From JABFXC01 sp035551575 (GTDB taxonomy: Bacteria > Gemmatimonadota > Gemmatimonadetes > Gemmatimonadales > Gemmatimonadaceae), in contig DASZNJ010000149.1 of NCBI GenBank assembly GCA_035551575.1, positions 1-13,047 on the forward strand: DNA of 13,047 nt, given 5' to 3'. Positions 5,878 to 12,155 of this stretch are shown piece after piece (position 1 is the stretch's first letter; each line of letters opens with the position of its first letter). The notes under the pieces were generated by a model. It ran no database searches and had not been told where the DNA came from. It worked only from the letters and a program-made list of their open reading frames with translations. The position numbers and the translations under genes were made by a program.

Positions 5878-7029
5878 TCACGTCCCCGCCATCACCGGCG
5901 CGGGCGGATGGAGGACGCGGCCGCCGTGGGTGATGCAGGCGCCGCGGATGATCTCGTCGTTCATGTCCACGTTGAGCGTTCCCTTCGGCGCGAGCAACTC
6001 GAGGAGGGCGGTCACGTTCCGCGCGTACATCTGGCTGGCGTGGAAGGCGAGCTCGCTCGGGACGTTGAGCGGCGCGAGCACGGTGACGCCGTTCACCGCC
6101 ACGCTGCGCCCCGGCAGGCTCGCTTCGCAGTTCCCGCCGCTCTCGGCAGCGAGATCGACGATCACGGAGCCGGGGCGCATCGCCCCGGCCATCGCCGCCG
6201 TGATCAGCCGCGGCGCGGGACGTCCGGGGACCTGCGCGGTGGTGATCACCACGTCCGCGCCGGCGACGTGCTTCGCGATCAGCGCCTGTTCCCGCTGGAG
6301 GTGATCGTCGGACAACGCCTTCGCGTAGCCGCCCGCGTCTTCGGCGTCGTGGGTCTCGAGCTCGATCGAGACGAACTTCGCGCCGAGGCTCTGCACCTGC
6401 TCCTTCACCGCCGGACGCGTGTCGAACGCCTCGACGACGGCGCCTAACCGTCGGGCCGTGGCGATCGCCTGGAGCCCGGCGACGCCGGCGCCGATGACGA
6501 GCACGGTCGCCGGACGGATCGTCCCGGCGGCGGTCATCAGCATCGGGAAGAATTTTGGAAGCGTGTTGGCCGCCATCAGCACCGCCTTGTAGCCGGCGAC
6601 CGTCGCCTGTGACGAGAGGGCGTCCATCGACTGCGCGCGGCTGATGCGCGGCACGAGCTCCATGGAGAACGCGGTCACCTCGCGGTCCGCCAGCTGCTCG
6701 AGGAGCGCGCGGTCGCTCGCCGGACGGAAGAAGGAGATGAGGACGCACCCCTTGTTGAGGAGCGTCGCTTCATGCGCGCCGTTCGAGGCGCCGCTCGTCG
6801 GCCGGTGCACCTTGAGCACGGCATCCGCGCCGGCGTACAGCGCGGCCGGAGCCGGAACGAGCGTTGCTCCCGCCGATTGATAGTCGCTGTCGGGAAAGCC
6901 GGCACCTTCGCCGGCGCCGGACTGCACGGCGACCGAATGTCCGCCCTTGATCAATCGCGCCGCCATGTCCGGCGTCAGCGCGACTCGCCGCTCTCCGGGG
7001 GCGATCTCACGTGGAATGGCGATGCGCAT
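5878..7029 (-). CDS. pntAA: NAD(P)+ transhydrogenase (Re/Si-specific) subunit alpha part 1 (dI)
   Basis: The product matches the soluble NAD(H)-binding dI component of proton-translocating transhydrogenase, which passes hydride between NADH and NADP+ when joined to the membrane subunits. Its 383 residues fit split-type PntAA. Motifs: RIAIPREIAPGERRVALTP (2-20), RAQSMDALSSQATVAGYKAV (131-150), Rossmann VIGAGVAGLQAI (178-189), AFDTRPAVKEQVQSLGAKFV (201-220), the mobile loop GGYAKALSDD (233-242), and TTAQVPGRPAPRLI (263-276). No membrane helices are seen. The ATG at 7029 starts the conserved N terminus, with GAGG 4 nt upstream. Alanine dehydrogenase is related but the mobile loop and DTRP region favour PntAA. 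PntAB and PntB, normally directly downstream, are absent: the leu promoter follows within 50 nt. Leu195 uses TTA in a GTTAGGCGC word. Confidence 0.92.
   Translation of the reverse strand: MRIAIPREIAPGERRVALTPDMAARLIKGGHSVAVQSGAGEGAGFPDSDYQSAGATLVPAPAALYAGADAVLKVHRPTSGASNGAHEATLLNKGCVLISFFRPASDRALLEQLADREVTAFSMELVPRISRAQSMDALSSQATVAGYKAVLMAANTLPKFFPMLMTAAGTIRPATVLVIGAGVAGLQAIATARRLGAVVEAFDTRPAVKEQVQSLGAKFVSIELETHDAEDAGGYAKALSDDHLQREQALIAKHVAGADVVITTAQVPGRPAPRLITAAMAGAMRPGSVIVDLAAESGGNCEASLPGRSVAVNGVTVLAPLNVPSELAFHASQMYARNVTALLELLAPKGTLNVDMNDEIIRGACITHGGRVLHPPAPVMAGT
6440..6448 (-). repeat. GTTAGGCGC word, copy 2 (in pntAA)
   Basis: TTA GGC GCC encodes Leu195-Gly-Ala of PntAA. Same nine bases as at 1022-1030 and 12388-12396. 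Confidence 0.7.
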
Positions 7030-7186
7030 CGAGCCTCGTCGCAGGTCATTAAGGCCAACGGCGACCGCGACGCGCGCGGTGCGCCCGAGGCAACGTTAGC
7101 GGGATGGCAGCGTTGGCCGCAACGCGGAAAACCCCTACCGTCACCGCGGAGAAAGCCTACACGCCATGGCGGCGGAGCCCCCGCCG

Positions 7187-7825
7187 TCAGCGCGCGCCGC
7201 GGTCGCCTCGGGGATCGTCAGGGTCCGCGGGCGGCCGCTCGCGGTGCCGCCGCTCGAACGGCGAACGCCCCCTCGTCATCAGCGCGACGAGTTGTGCGTT
7301 GGTCATGTCCGCCCAGTCGTCCGGCCAGTCGGTGAGGTCGATGGTGTGCGACTCCGACGAGAAGCGCAGCACCAGGGGCGCATCCGCATTCTCCTCGACG
7401 ACCGAGGCGCGCCACACTTCGCCCCCGGGGTAGCGGAAGCTGCGCACGACGCCGAGATAGCGCATGTCGATGTCGCCCTCGATGTCACGCGGGATGTCGG
7501 CGGCGACTTCCGCGGGCACGCTCGGCGGCAGGTCGGCGGGGATGATCTCGTTGCCGCGGACGCGCACCTGCCCCCTCGGCCGGAGGATCTCGGCGCGGTC
7601 GAGGAGATCCTCGAGATTCGCGTCGCTGCGATGCTCCCACGCGTACGGGGGTGGGCAGAGGCGGCGCTTGTCGCTCCCGTCGAGCGTTTCGAAAACCACC
7701 CACCCGTCACGAAAACAGTCCGCGAGGTAGTCCTCCGCCCTCGTCAGCGGCTCGACCGACTCGGGGGTGACGTCCCAGGCGCGCCAGCGCCGTCCGTCGC
7801 GGTCCGTAAACTCGCGTACCGCCAT
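7187..7825 (-). CDS. Hypothetical protein with two similar domains
   Basis: I cannot assign a function. The 212-residue protein has no signal peptide or membrane helix. Residues 4-83 resemble a short domain I recall from many Gemmatimonadota hypothetical proteins: FTDRDGRRWRAWDV, then GWVVFET, then DKRRLCPPPYAWEHRSDANL, then a final helix. Residues 128-186 repeat the pattern: YPGGEVWRASVV, then LVLRFSSESHTIDLTDWPDD, then DMTNAQLVALM. This suggests an ancient internal duplication. The tail (187-212) is rich in Arg, Asp and Pro and is probably disordered. ATG at 7825 follows AGGAGG by 5 nt, an excellent ribosome binding site; an upstream in-frame opening inside the kinase gene was discarded. 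It starts 28 nt after the kinase stop on the same strand, so the two are very likely co-transcribed. Confidence 0.85.
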   Translation of the reverse strand: MAVREFTDRDGRRWRAWDVTPESVEPLTRAEDYLADCFRDGWVVFETLDGSDKRRLCPPPYAWEHRSDANLEDLLDRAEILRPRGQVRVRGNEIIPADLPPSVPAEVAADIPRDIEGDIDMRYLGVVRSFRYPGGEVWRASVVEENADAPLVLRFSSESHTIDLTDWPDDWADMTNAQLVALMTRGRSPFERRHRERPPADPDDPRGDRGAR

Positions 7826-7853
7826 CGCGTCCTCCTGGCTCGCCAGGCAGGGG

Positions 7854-9098
7854 TCAGGCCGAGGCGGCCTCCCCGCCGGGGAGCGTGAGCGTGAACACCG
7901 AGCCTTTCCCGACCGTGCTCTCGACATCGAGCCGGCCCCCCATCCCCGCCGCCAGGTCGCTGCTGATCGCGAGTCCCAGCCCGGTGCCCTCGTGCGGGCT
8001 GGTCAGCGAGCGTCCCACCTGCACGAATGGCTGGAATATCGCCCCCAGGTCCTCGGCGGCGATCCCGACCCCGTTGTCGGTCACGCTCAGGGTCACCCGC
8101 CCATCCCGCGAGGCGCAGCCGACGTCGATGTGCCCACCAGCGGGCGTGAACTTCACCGCGTTCGAGAGAAGATTCAGCAGGATCTGCTCCACCTTCGCGT
8201 GGTCAGCCGAGGCGACGGCATCGGCTCCATCGTGCCGCTCGATGGCGATCGACTTCGCGAGCGCCTGTGGCTCGATCATGGGGACGACGGCATTGATCAC
8301 GCCGCGCAGCGAGACCGGTTCGACACGATACTCGAGCTGCCCGGCTTCGATGCGCGAGAAGTTCAGGATGTCGTTGATGATCGAGAGCAGGTGCTGCTGG
8401 CTGCCGCGAATCCGATCGAGGTAGTCGCGGTGCTGCTCTGACACCGGGCCGCCGACACCGGTGAGGAGAAGGTCGGTATAACCGGCGATCGCGTTGAGCG
8501 GAGTCCGCAGTTCGTGGCTCATCGCAGCGAGGAAGCCGGCCTTGGCGCGGTTCGCCTCCTCCGAGATCGCGACGCGGCGCGCGTCCTCGAGCCGCTGCTG
8601 CTCGGCGATCTTCCGCTCGGTGAGGTCGCGGGTGACCTTGGCGAACCCGACCAGCGTCCCGCGCTCGTCGCGGAGCGCCGTGATGACGACGCTCGCCCAG
8701 AAGCGCGACCCGTCCTTGCGAACGCGCCACCCCTCTTCCTCGAAGCGCCCGGTCGCCGTCGCGACCTCGAGCTCCATCGGCGGCTTCCACTGGTCCTCGG
8801 GTGGGTAAAAGACCGAGAAGTGCCTTCCGATGATCTCGTCCGCCCGGTAGCCCTTGAAGCGCTGGGCCCCCGCGTTCCAGCTCAGGACGTGACCGGTCGC
8901 GTCGAGGGCGAAGATCGCGTAGTCGCGGACGCTGTCGACGAGCAGCCGGTAGAGGCCGTGCATCTCGTCGTTGCGATTCCCGCGGGCGGCTTCGCTGCCA
9001 GCCTCCTCCGCGACGTCCCCGGCCGGCGGCGCCGGCGGAACGACAGGGATGGCCATCGGCGTGCGATTGTCGCGCGAGGAATCTGGCGGGGCGTTCAT
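7854..9098 (-). CDS. PAS-domain sensor histidine kinase (soluble)
   Basis: A 414-residue two-component kinase. After a Pro/Ala-rich N terminus, a PAS domain covers about 45-160 (DYAIFALDATGHVLSWNAGA, GFAKVTRDLTERK) and a short coiled-coil linker 160-188. A HisKA dimerisation domain follows with phospho-acceptor His195 in FLAAMSHELRTPLNAI, then a HATPase_c domain with N-box NLLSNAVKFTP (309-319), DNGVGI (341-346), FQPF (355-358) and GTGLGL (371-376). All catalytic boxes are intact. No transmembrane segment is visible, so it should sense a cytoplasmic signal through PAS; ligand unknown. No response regulator lies in the window. ATG at 9098 gives the longest frame; a second ATG at residue 15 is possible, as neither has a well-spaced Shine-Dalgarno sequence. 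Downstream it is linked to the hypothetical gene at 7187-7825. Confidence 0.93.
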   Translation of the reverse strand: MNAPPDSSRDNRTPMAIPVVPPAPPAGDVAEEAGSEAARGNRNDEMHGLYRLLVDSVRDYAIFALDATGHVLSWNAGAQRFKGYRADEIIGRHFSVFYPPEDQWKPPMELEVATATGRFEEEGWRVRKDGSRFWASVVITALRDERGTLVGFAKVTRDLTERKIAEQQRLEDARRVAISEEANRAKAGFLAAMSHELRTPLNAIAGYTDLLLTGVGGPVSEQHRDYLDRIRGSQQHLLSIINDILNFSRIEAGQLEYRVEPVSLRGVINAVVPMIEPQALAKSIAIERHDGADAVASADHAKVEQILLNLLSNAVKFTPAGGHIDVGCASRDGRVTLSVTDNGVGIAAEDLGAIFQPFVQVGRSLTSPHEGTGLGLAISSDLAAGMGGRLDVESTVGKGSVFTLTLPGGEAASA

Positions 9099-9243
9099 CG
9101 GACGAGTGAGGTGGGCTCCTCAGGGAATCTCTGTACGTTAGCTCCGCGCCCTGCCCGTCCGTAACCCGCGTGAGCGAGAATCGCAGGCGAACCAGTCCCG
9201 GCGGACTCCCCCGCCGACCCGTTCCCTGCGGAGGCGGGTCCCC

Positions 9244-9271
9244 TTGCGCCGCGTGTATACTGCCGTATAGT
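9244..9271 (+). promoter_or_regulatory. Probable promoter of the yeeE pair
   Basis: TTGCGC (9244-9249) and TATAGT (9266-9271) are 16 nt apart, 30 nt before the ATG at 9301, with GGAG at 9291-9294 as the ribosome binding site. The -10 lies within a repeated AT-rich block that stands out in this G+C-rich DNA. Confidence 0.55.
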
Positions 9272-9278
9272 CATATAC
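9256..9278. promoter_or_regulatory. Operator-like array of three half-sites
   Basis: TATAC (9256-9260), GTATA (9265-9269) and TATAC (9274-9278) alternate in orientation at an exact 9-bp period, giving two overlapping inverted repeats with 4-nt spacers. It overlaps the predicted -10 of the yeeE genes. This is the form expected of a repressor site, for example an ArsR-family sulfur or metal sensor, but no regulator gene is seen and the assignment is inference. Confidence 0.45.
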
Positions 9279-9300
9279 TCCACCATCGACGGAGCGTCTC

Positions 9301-9837
9301 ATGACCAATGCCACCCTCGCCACGCCCGTCCCGGCGCGGCGGGTCGCGACTGCCCTCCCCCCCTGGGCAAAGCTCGGGATCGCCTTCGGCCTCGTCAGCG
9401 CCGCGGCGATCGCGCTCTACGGCCCGATCGGCGTTTCCGGCACCTATCCGCGATTCGTCGGCGCCGTGTTCCGCCGCCTCTCCCCCGAATACGCGGCCGC
9501 AAACCCGTACCTGGTGAAGATGGGAAGCCTCGTGACGACGGAGACGATGCTCGTCGTCGGGCTCCTGATCGGCGGCTTCCTCTCCGCATGGCTCGGCCGC
9601 TCGCGCGGGCCGGCGATCGAGACCGTCCACGCGCGCGAGACGACACCGGCGCGCCGCTACGCCGACGCGTTCGCCGGCGGCGTCCTCATCATCTTCGGCG
9701 CGCGCCTCGCCGGTGGCTGCACCAGTGGCCACATCATCTCCGGGATCACACAGCTCGCCGTGAGCAGCCTGCTCTTCGGAGCTGCTGTCTTCGGCAGCGG
9801 AATGCTCACCGCCCGCCTCCTCAAGCGAGGGTATTGA
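9301..9837 (+). CDS. YeeE/YedE-family membrane protein, first half
   Basis: This 178-residue inner-membrane protein belongs to the YeeE/YedE family, members of which move thiosulfate or other sulfur compounds across the membrane. Hydrophobic segments lie at about 24-44, 78-98, 122-138 and 148-173. The hallmark GARLAGGCTSGHIISG (133-148) carries the conserved Cys140, and the N-terminal half includes the family-like SPEYAAANPYLVKMGSL (61-77). The protein is half the length of full-size YeeE and is followed 1 nt after its stop by a second half-size member, so the two probably form a heteromeric transporter like the PmpA/PmpB-type pairs. ATG at 9301 follows GGAG by 6 nt. Substrate identity cannot be read from sequence. 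Confidence 0.88.
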   Translation: MTNATLATPVPARRVATALPPWAKLGIAFGLVSAAAIALYGPIGVSGTYPRFVGAVFRRLSPEYAAANPYLVKMGSLVTTETMLVVGLLIGGFLSAWLGRSRGPAIETVHARETTPARRYADAFAGGVLIIFGARLAGGCTSGHIISGITQLAVSSLLFGAAVFGSGMLTARLLKRGY

Positions 9838-9838
9838 G

Positions 9839-10387
9839 ATGACGCTCCTCTACGCGCTCCTCGTCGGCATCGCCATGGGTGCGCTCATCCAGCGTGTCGG
9901 CGCGTCGAGCCCGCGCATGATCCTCTCGAGCCTGCGACTCGAGAACCTCTCGATCATCAAGTTCATGGCGACCACGATCGCGGTCGGGACGGTGGTGGTC
10001 TTCGTGATGAGTCTCTGGATGCCGATGCACTTCGACGTCAAGCCGACCTACGTCGTCGGCGTCGTCGTCGGAGGGCTCATCTTCGGAACCGGCTTCGCGA
10101 TCGGCGGCTACTGTCCGGGAACGTGCGTCGTGGGGATGGGCGAGGGCCGGCGTGATGCTTTCGCCGCGCTCCTCGGCGGGATCACCGGTGCGCTCGTCTT
10201 CACGCTCGTGTACACGCTGATCCAGGGGTCGCTCATCAAGCCCCTCGACTACGGAAAGATCACCCTCGCGACCGTGCTGCACATGCCGGCCGTGCTCGTC
10301 GCGCTCGCCCTCGCCGCGGTGTTGTTCGCCGTCGTGACCCTGGTGCCGACCGAACGGCGCGCCGGCACCAGTCGGCTGTCAGGCTAG
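9839..10387 (+). CDS. YeeE/YedE-family membrane protein, second half
   Basis: A 182-residue membrane protein with hydrophobic segments at about 3-18, 42-60, 70-90, 108-128 and 148-168. The second-half YeeE signature GFAIGGYCPGTCVVGMGEGRRDAF (about 85-108, written here in part as GGYCPGTCVVG) contains Cys92 and Cys96, thought in this family to relay sulfur-containing ligands along the pore. It starts 1 nt after the stop of the first half, with GAGG 8 nt upstream, so the pair is one operon and probably one complex. Its TAG stop (10385-10387) overlaps the stop of the convergent OsmC-family gene in the palindrome CTAG, leaving no room for a terminator between them. Confidence 0.88.
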   Translation: MTLLYALLVGIAMGALIQRVGASSPRMILSSLRLENLSIIKFMATTIAVGTVVVFVMSLWMPMHFDVKPTYVVGVVVGGLIFGTGFAIGGYCPGTCVVGMGEGRRDAFAALLGGITGALVFTLVYTLIQGSLIKPLDYGKITLATVLHMPAVLVALALAAVLFAVVTLVPTERRAGTSRLSG

Positions 10388-10815
10388 CAGACGATCCGTT
10401 CGCCCATCTCGACGTGCACCGTCACCCTCGCGCCCTGCGCGAGGGTGTGGTGCGCGGGGCAGCTGGCCGCGACCCGCTCGAGCATCTCTTCCTGGTGCTC
10501 GGGCAGCTCCACCGGCAGCACGATGCGCAGCACGAACTCCCCGATCCGGTTCGGGTTGGCGGCGCCGTGCTGCTGCACCTCGACGCGCATCCCCTCGCAG
10601 GGAATGTCGCGGCTCTGGCAGAACTGCTGCACGTAAAGCGCGACGCAGGTGCCGAGCGAGACGCCGAGCAGCTCGATCGGCATCGGCCCGCTGTCGCCGC
10701 CTCCCGCACGCTCGGGCTGGTCGACGACGATGCGATGCGAGCGCACCTGCGCGGCGAACTTCATTCCGCCTTCGTGCGTGATGACCATCGGCGGACGCGA
10801 AGAGTTGGCGGTCAT
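10384..10815 (-). CDS. OsmC/Ohr-family protein
   Basis: A 143-residue cytoplasmic protein of the OsmC family, thiol-dependent proteins that reduce organic hydroperoxides or bind other electrophiles. The two expected redox cysteines are present: Cys57 in LLGVSLGTCVALYVQQFC (49-66) and Cys119 in AASCPAHHTLAQG (116-128). The spacing and the SCPAHHTL form favour an OsmC-like or YhfA-like member rather than classical Ohr; the exact substrate is unclear. ATG at 10815 follows GGAGG by 6 nt. It is divergent from the tlpA-side genes and convergent with the yeeE pair, and association with sulfur transport proteins suggests a role with sulfane sulfur or peroxides (inference). Confidence 0.9.
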   Translation of the reverse strand: MTANSSRPPMVITHEGGMKFAAQVRSHRIVVDQPERAGGGDSGPMPIELLGVSLGTCVALYVQQFCQSRDIPCEGMRVEVQQHGAANPNRIGEFVLRIVLPVELPEHQEEMLERVAASCPAHHTLAQGARVTVHVEMGERIVC

Positions 10816-10929
10816 GGAAAGCCTCCGCTGGATTCAGAGTGTGCCGGCGCGAGCCGGGGTCCACCGCGACGATAAGTCTCCGCGAACCTCCCCGCTGTCC
10901 GCTGACGCCCGACGCGCCCGGCATCCGGG

Positions 10930-10958
10930 TTGCATCGTCAGACGCGCTCAACTATACT
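10930..10958 (+). promoter_or_regulatory. Promoter for the tlpA-ccdA side
   Basis: TTGCAT (10930-10935) and TATACT (10953-10958) are separated by 17 nt. A start near 10965 would give a short 5' region leading to GGAGG at 10986-10990. Confidence 0.6.
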
Positions 10959-10978
10959 ACTACTCAGTAATACTTACT
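10951..10978. promoter_or_regulatory. AT-rich operator-like block between osmC and the tlpA side
   Basis: Five TACT units, two of them overlapping, and one AGTA unit are packed here, forming overlapping inverted repeats TACTCAGTA (10961-10969) and AGTAATACT (10966-10974). On the opposite strand TATAGT (10956-10951) could serve as the osmC -10, though no good -35 is seen at 16-17 nt. The ACTATAC at its left edge matches the reverse complement of 9265-9271 ahead of the yeeE genes. Confidence 0.4.
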
Positions 10979-10995
10979 CCCGATCGGAGGTTTCC

Positions 10996-11031
10996 GTGAG
11001 CTCCATGCCGCGAACCGGGGCGACCGCGTAG
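10996..11031 (+). CDS. Tiny ORF with strong ribosome binding site (11 codons)
   Basis: GTG at 10996 follows GGAGG by 5 nt, the best ribosome site on this transcript. It encodes MSSMPRTGATA and stops at TAG 11029-11031. The next ORF continues in the same frame directly after the stop (GTG 11032, ATG 11035). It may be a coupling or regulatory upstream ORF, or the true start of the next gene interrupted by an amber codon. No function recognised. Confidence 0.4.
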   Translation: MSSMPRTGATA

Positions 11032-11034
11032 GTG

Positions 11035-11442
11035 ATGCAGCGCGTAACGGCCATCGAGTGGCTGATCGGGCGCTGGTCGAGGCGGCCGCTCGCGCGCTGG
11101 TTGTTCGCGCTCCTTGCGTTCGCGGGCGTCCAGACCGGGCTGCTCCGGCCCGCGACGGGCCAATGCGCGGCGACAGCGCGTGCTGCTGCCCCTGGCACTC
11201 ACAGCTCCGCGTTCCGCCAGGAGACTCGCAGCTCATCGGAGCAGCCTCGAGCGCCCGGAGAGAGGAGCTCGTCGCTCCCCCTGCCCGCTGCGGCGTCCTG
11301 CGGCGCGAGCGTTGCGCTCCCCGTCGCCCGAGCGGCGAGCGCTGCGGCCGCGGCTTCGGGCGCCGATTCCCTCCCCGCGCCAACGCTTGTCCTCACCAGC
11401 GTCGCGCGAGCCGTTCCCCTCCCGCCCCCACGATCGAGCTGA
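11035..11442 (+). CDS. Possible small secreted or membrane protein, unrecognised
   Basis: A 135-residue ORF with a positively charged start, a hydrophobic stretch WLFALLAFAGVQTGLL (about 22-38) resembling a signal peptide, then an Ala/Ser/Pro-rich region with isolated Cys (TGQC, AASCG) and an ending VPLPPPRSS. I recall similar Cys/Ala-rich secreted proteins near thioredoxin and metal genes in Gemmatimonadota, but cannot confirm homology. Third codon positions are G/C-rich over the first and last parts and less so in the middle, so a frameshift is possible. A hairpin begins 6 nt after the stop. Overlapping frames (11058-11498, 11114-11851) look less convincing. It lies between the promoter at 10930-10958 and tlpA. 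Confidence 0.45.
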   Translation: MQRVTAIEWLIGRWSRRPLARWLFALLAFAGVQTGLLRPATGQCAATARAAAPGTHSSAFRQETRSSSEQPRAPGERSSSLPLPAAASCGASVALPVARAASAAAAASGADSLPAPTLVLTSVARAVPLPPPRSS

Positions 11443-11447
11443 CCGGG

Positions 11448-11480
11448 CAGCACGCTCCCCGCCCGGCGTGGAGAGTGCTG
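11448..11480 (+). terminator. Hairpin after the 11035-11442 ORF
   Basis: CAGCACGCTCC (11448-11458) pairs with GGAGAGTGCTG (11470-11480) with one mismatch, loop 11 nt. There is no U-run, so it may be a weak terminator or processing structure. It supports a gene boundary at 11442. Confidence 0.45.
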
Positions 11481-11514
11481 CGGCGCGCCGCGCGATAACG
11501 GCGCATGCTTCCTG

Positions 11515-11548
11515 CCACGGCGCGAGTCCGTCCAAACGGTCGCCGTGG
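11515..11548 (+). promoter_or_regulatory. Stem-loop just upstream of tlpA
   Basis: CCACGGCG (11515-11522) pairs exactly with CGCCGTGG (11541-11548), and inside it CCGT/ACGG (11528-11531, 11536-11539) closes a CCAA tetraloop. It ends 25 nt before the tlpA ATG. It could be a terminator from the previous gene or a 5' structure of tlpA mRNA; no T-run follows. Confidence 0.4.
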
Positions 11549-11573
11549 CCAACGGACATCAACTCGGATCGCG

Positions 11574-12155
11574 ATGATCAATATGCTTCGGCGCTTCGCG
11601 CGTCGGCGATGGGAAACACTGCTCTGGGCAGCGGTCTTCGGCTTCATCGGGTGGCGCATCTGGCCGCAGGTCGCGGCCGCGATCGGCGTCACCGCCGCCA
11701 GCACCGCCTCCCCTCCCTTCCAGCTCACCACCCTCGACGGCACGGCCGTCTCCGACCAGCAGCTCCGTGGCAAGGTGGTACTCGTCAACTTCTGGGCAAC
11801 CTGGTGCCCACCCTGCCGCGTCGAGATGCCGGGGTTCCAGCGCGCGTATGAGAAGTTCAAGGATGAAGACTTCGTCGTGCTCGGCGTCGCGATGGACGCC
11901 GGCGGAGCCGATGCCGTCCGCCGGTTTCTCGATGACCGCCGGATCACATACCCCGTCGCCATGGCGACGCCGTCGATGGTCCGCGACTTCGGCGGGGTCC
12001 GCTTCCTCCCAACCTCGTTCCTCATCGACCGCGATGGCCGCATTCGCCACGAGGTGAGCGGGATCTTCGCGTCGGTGACCCTCGACCAGGCTGTGCGCCG
12101 GCTGATCGATGAGCCGCGTCGTGCCGCCCCCGGCGGGACGCGAGGCGAGCGATGA
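11574..12155 (+). CDS. TlpA-like membrane-anchored thioredoxin
   Basis: A 193-residue TlpA/ResA-type thiol-disulfide protein. Residues 13-38 form an N-terminal membrane anchor (WETLLWAAVFGFIGWRIWP), so the domain faces the periplasm. The thioredoxin domain spans about 46-180, with the redox motif FWATWCPPCRVEMPGF (73-88; Cys78, Cys81) and the cis-Pro loop GVRFLPTSFLIDRDG (141-155, Pro146). Such proteins reduce periplasmic disulfides, often for cytochrome c maturation or copper delivery. ATG at 11574 puts the basic residues directly before the membrane segment; ATG 11583 is an alternative, and an upstream opening to 11505 lacks a ribosome site. Its stop overlaps the ccdA start (ATGA), so CcdA is its likely electron donor. 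Confidence 0.92.
   Translation: MINMLRRFARRRWETLLWAAVFGFIGWRIWPQVAAAIGVTAASTASPPFQLTTLDGTAVSDQQLRGKVVLVNFWATWCPPCRVEMPGFQRAYEKFKDEDFVVLGVAMDAGGADAVRRFLDDRRITYPVAMATPSMVRDFGGVRFLPTSFLIDRDGRIRHEVSGIFASVTLDQAVRRLIDEPRRAAPGGTRGER

Noticed and set aside
7110..7125. Small hairpin GCGTTG/CAACGC upstream of pntAA
   Set aside because: Only 6 bp with no T-run after it on either strand and no pairing partner; chance is likely in this composition.
9216..9240. GACCCG/CGGGTC inverted repeat before the yeeE genes as a terminator
   Set aside because: Six base pairs around a 13-nt loop, no T-run, and the flanking genes diverge from this spot, so no terminator is needed.
10974..11198. - strand ORF divergent region ending TYAVAPVRGMELTETSDRE
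   Set aside because: Opposite to the predicted + strand transcript, no ribosome site or family match, and it ends in the promoter-operator DNA.
11114..11851. + strand open frame of 245 codons overlapping the start of tlpA
   Set aside because: It runs out of frame into the clear TlpA thioredoxin domain and is Arg/Pro-rich, without motifs or a ribosome site.
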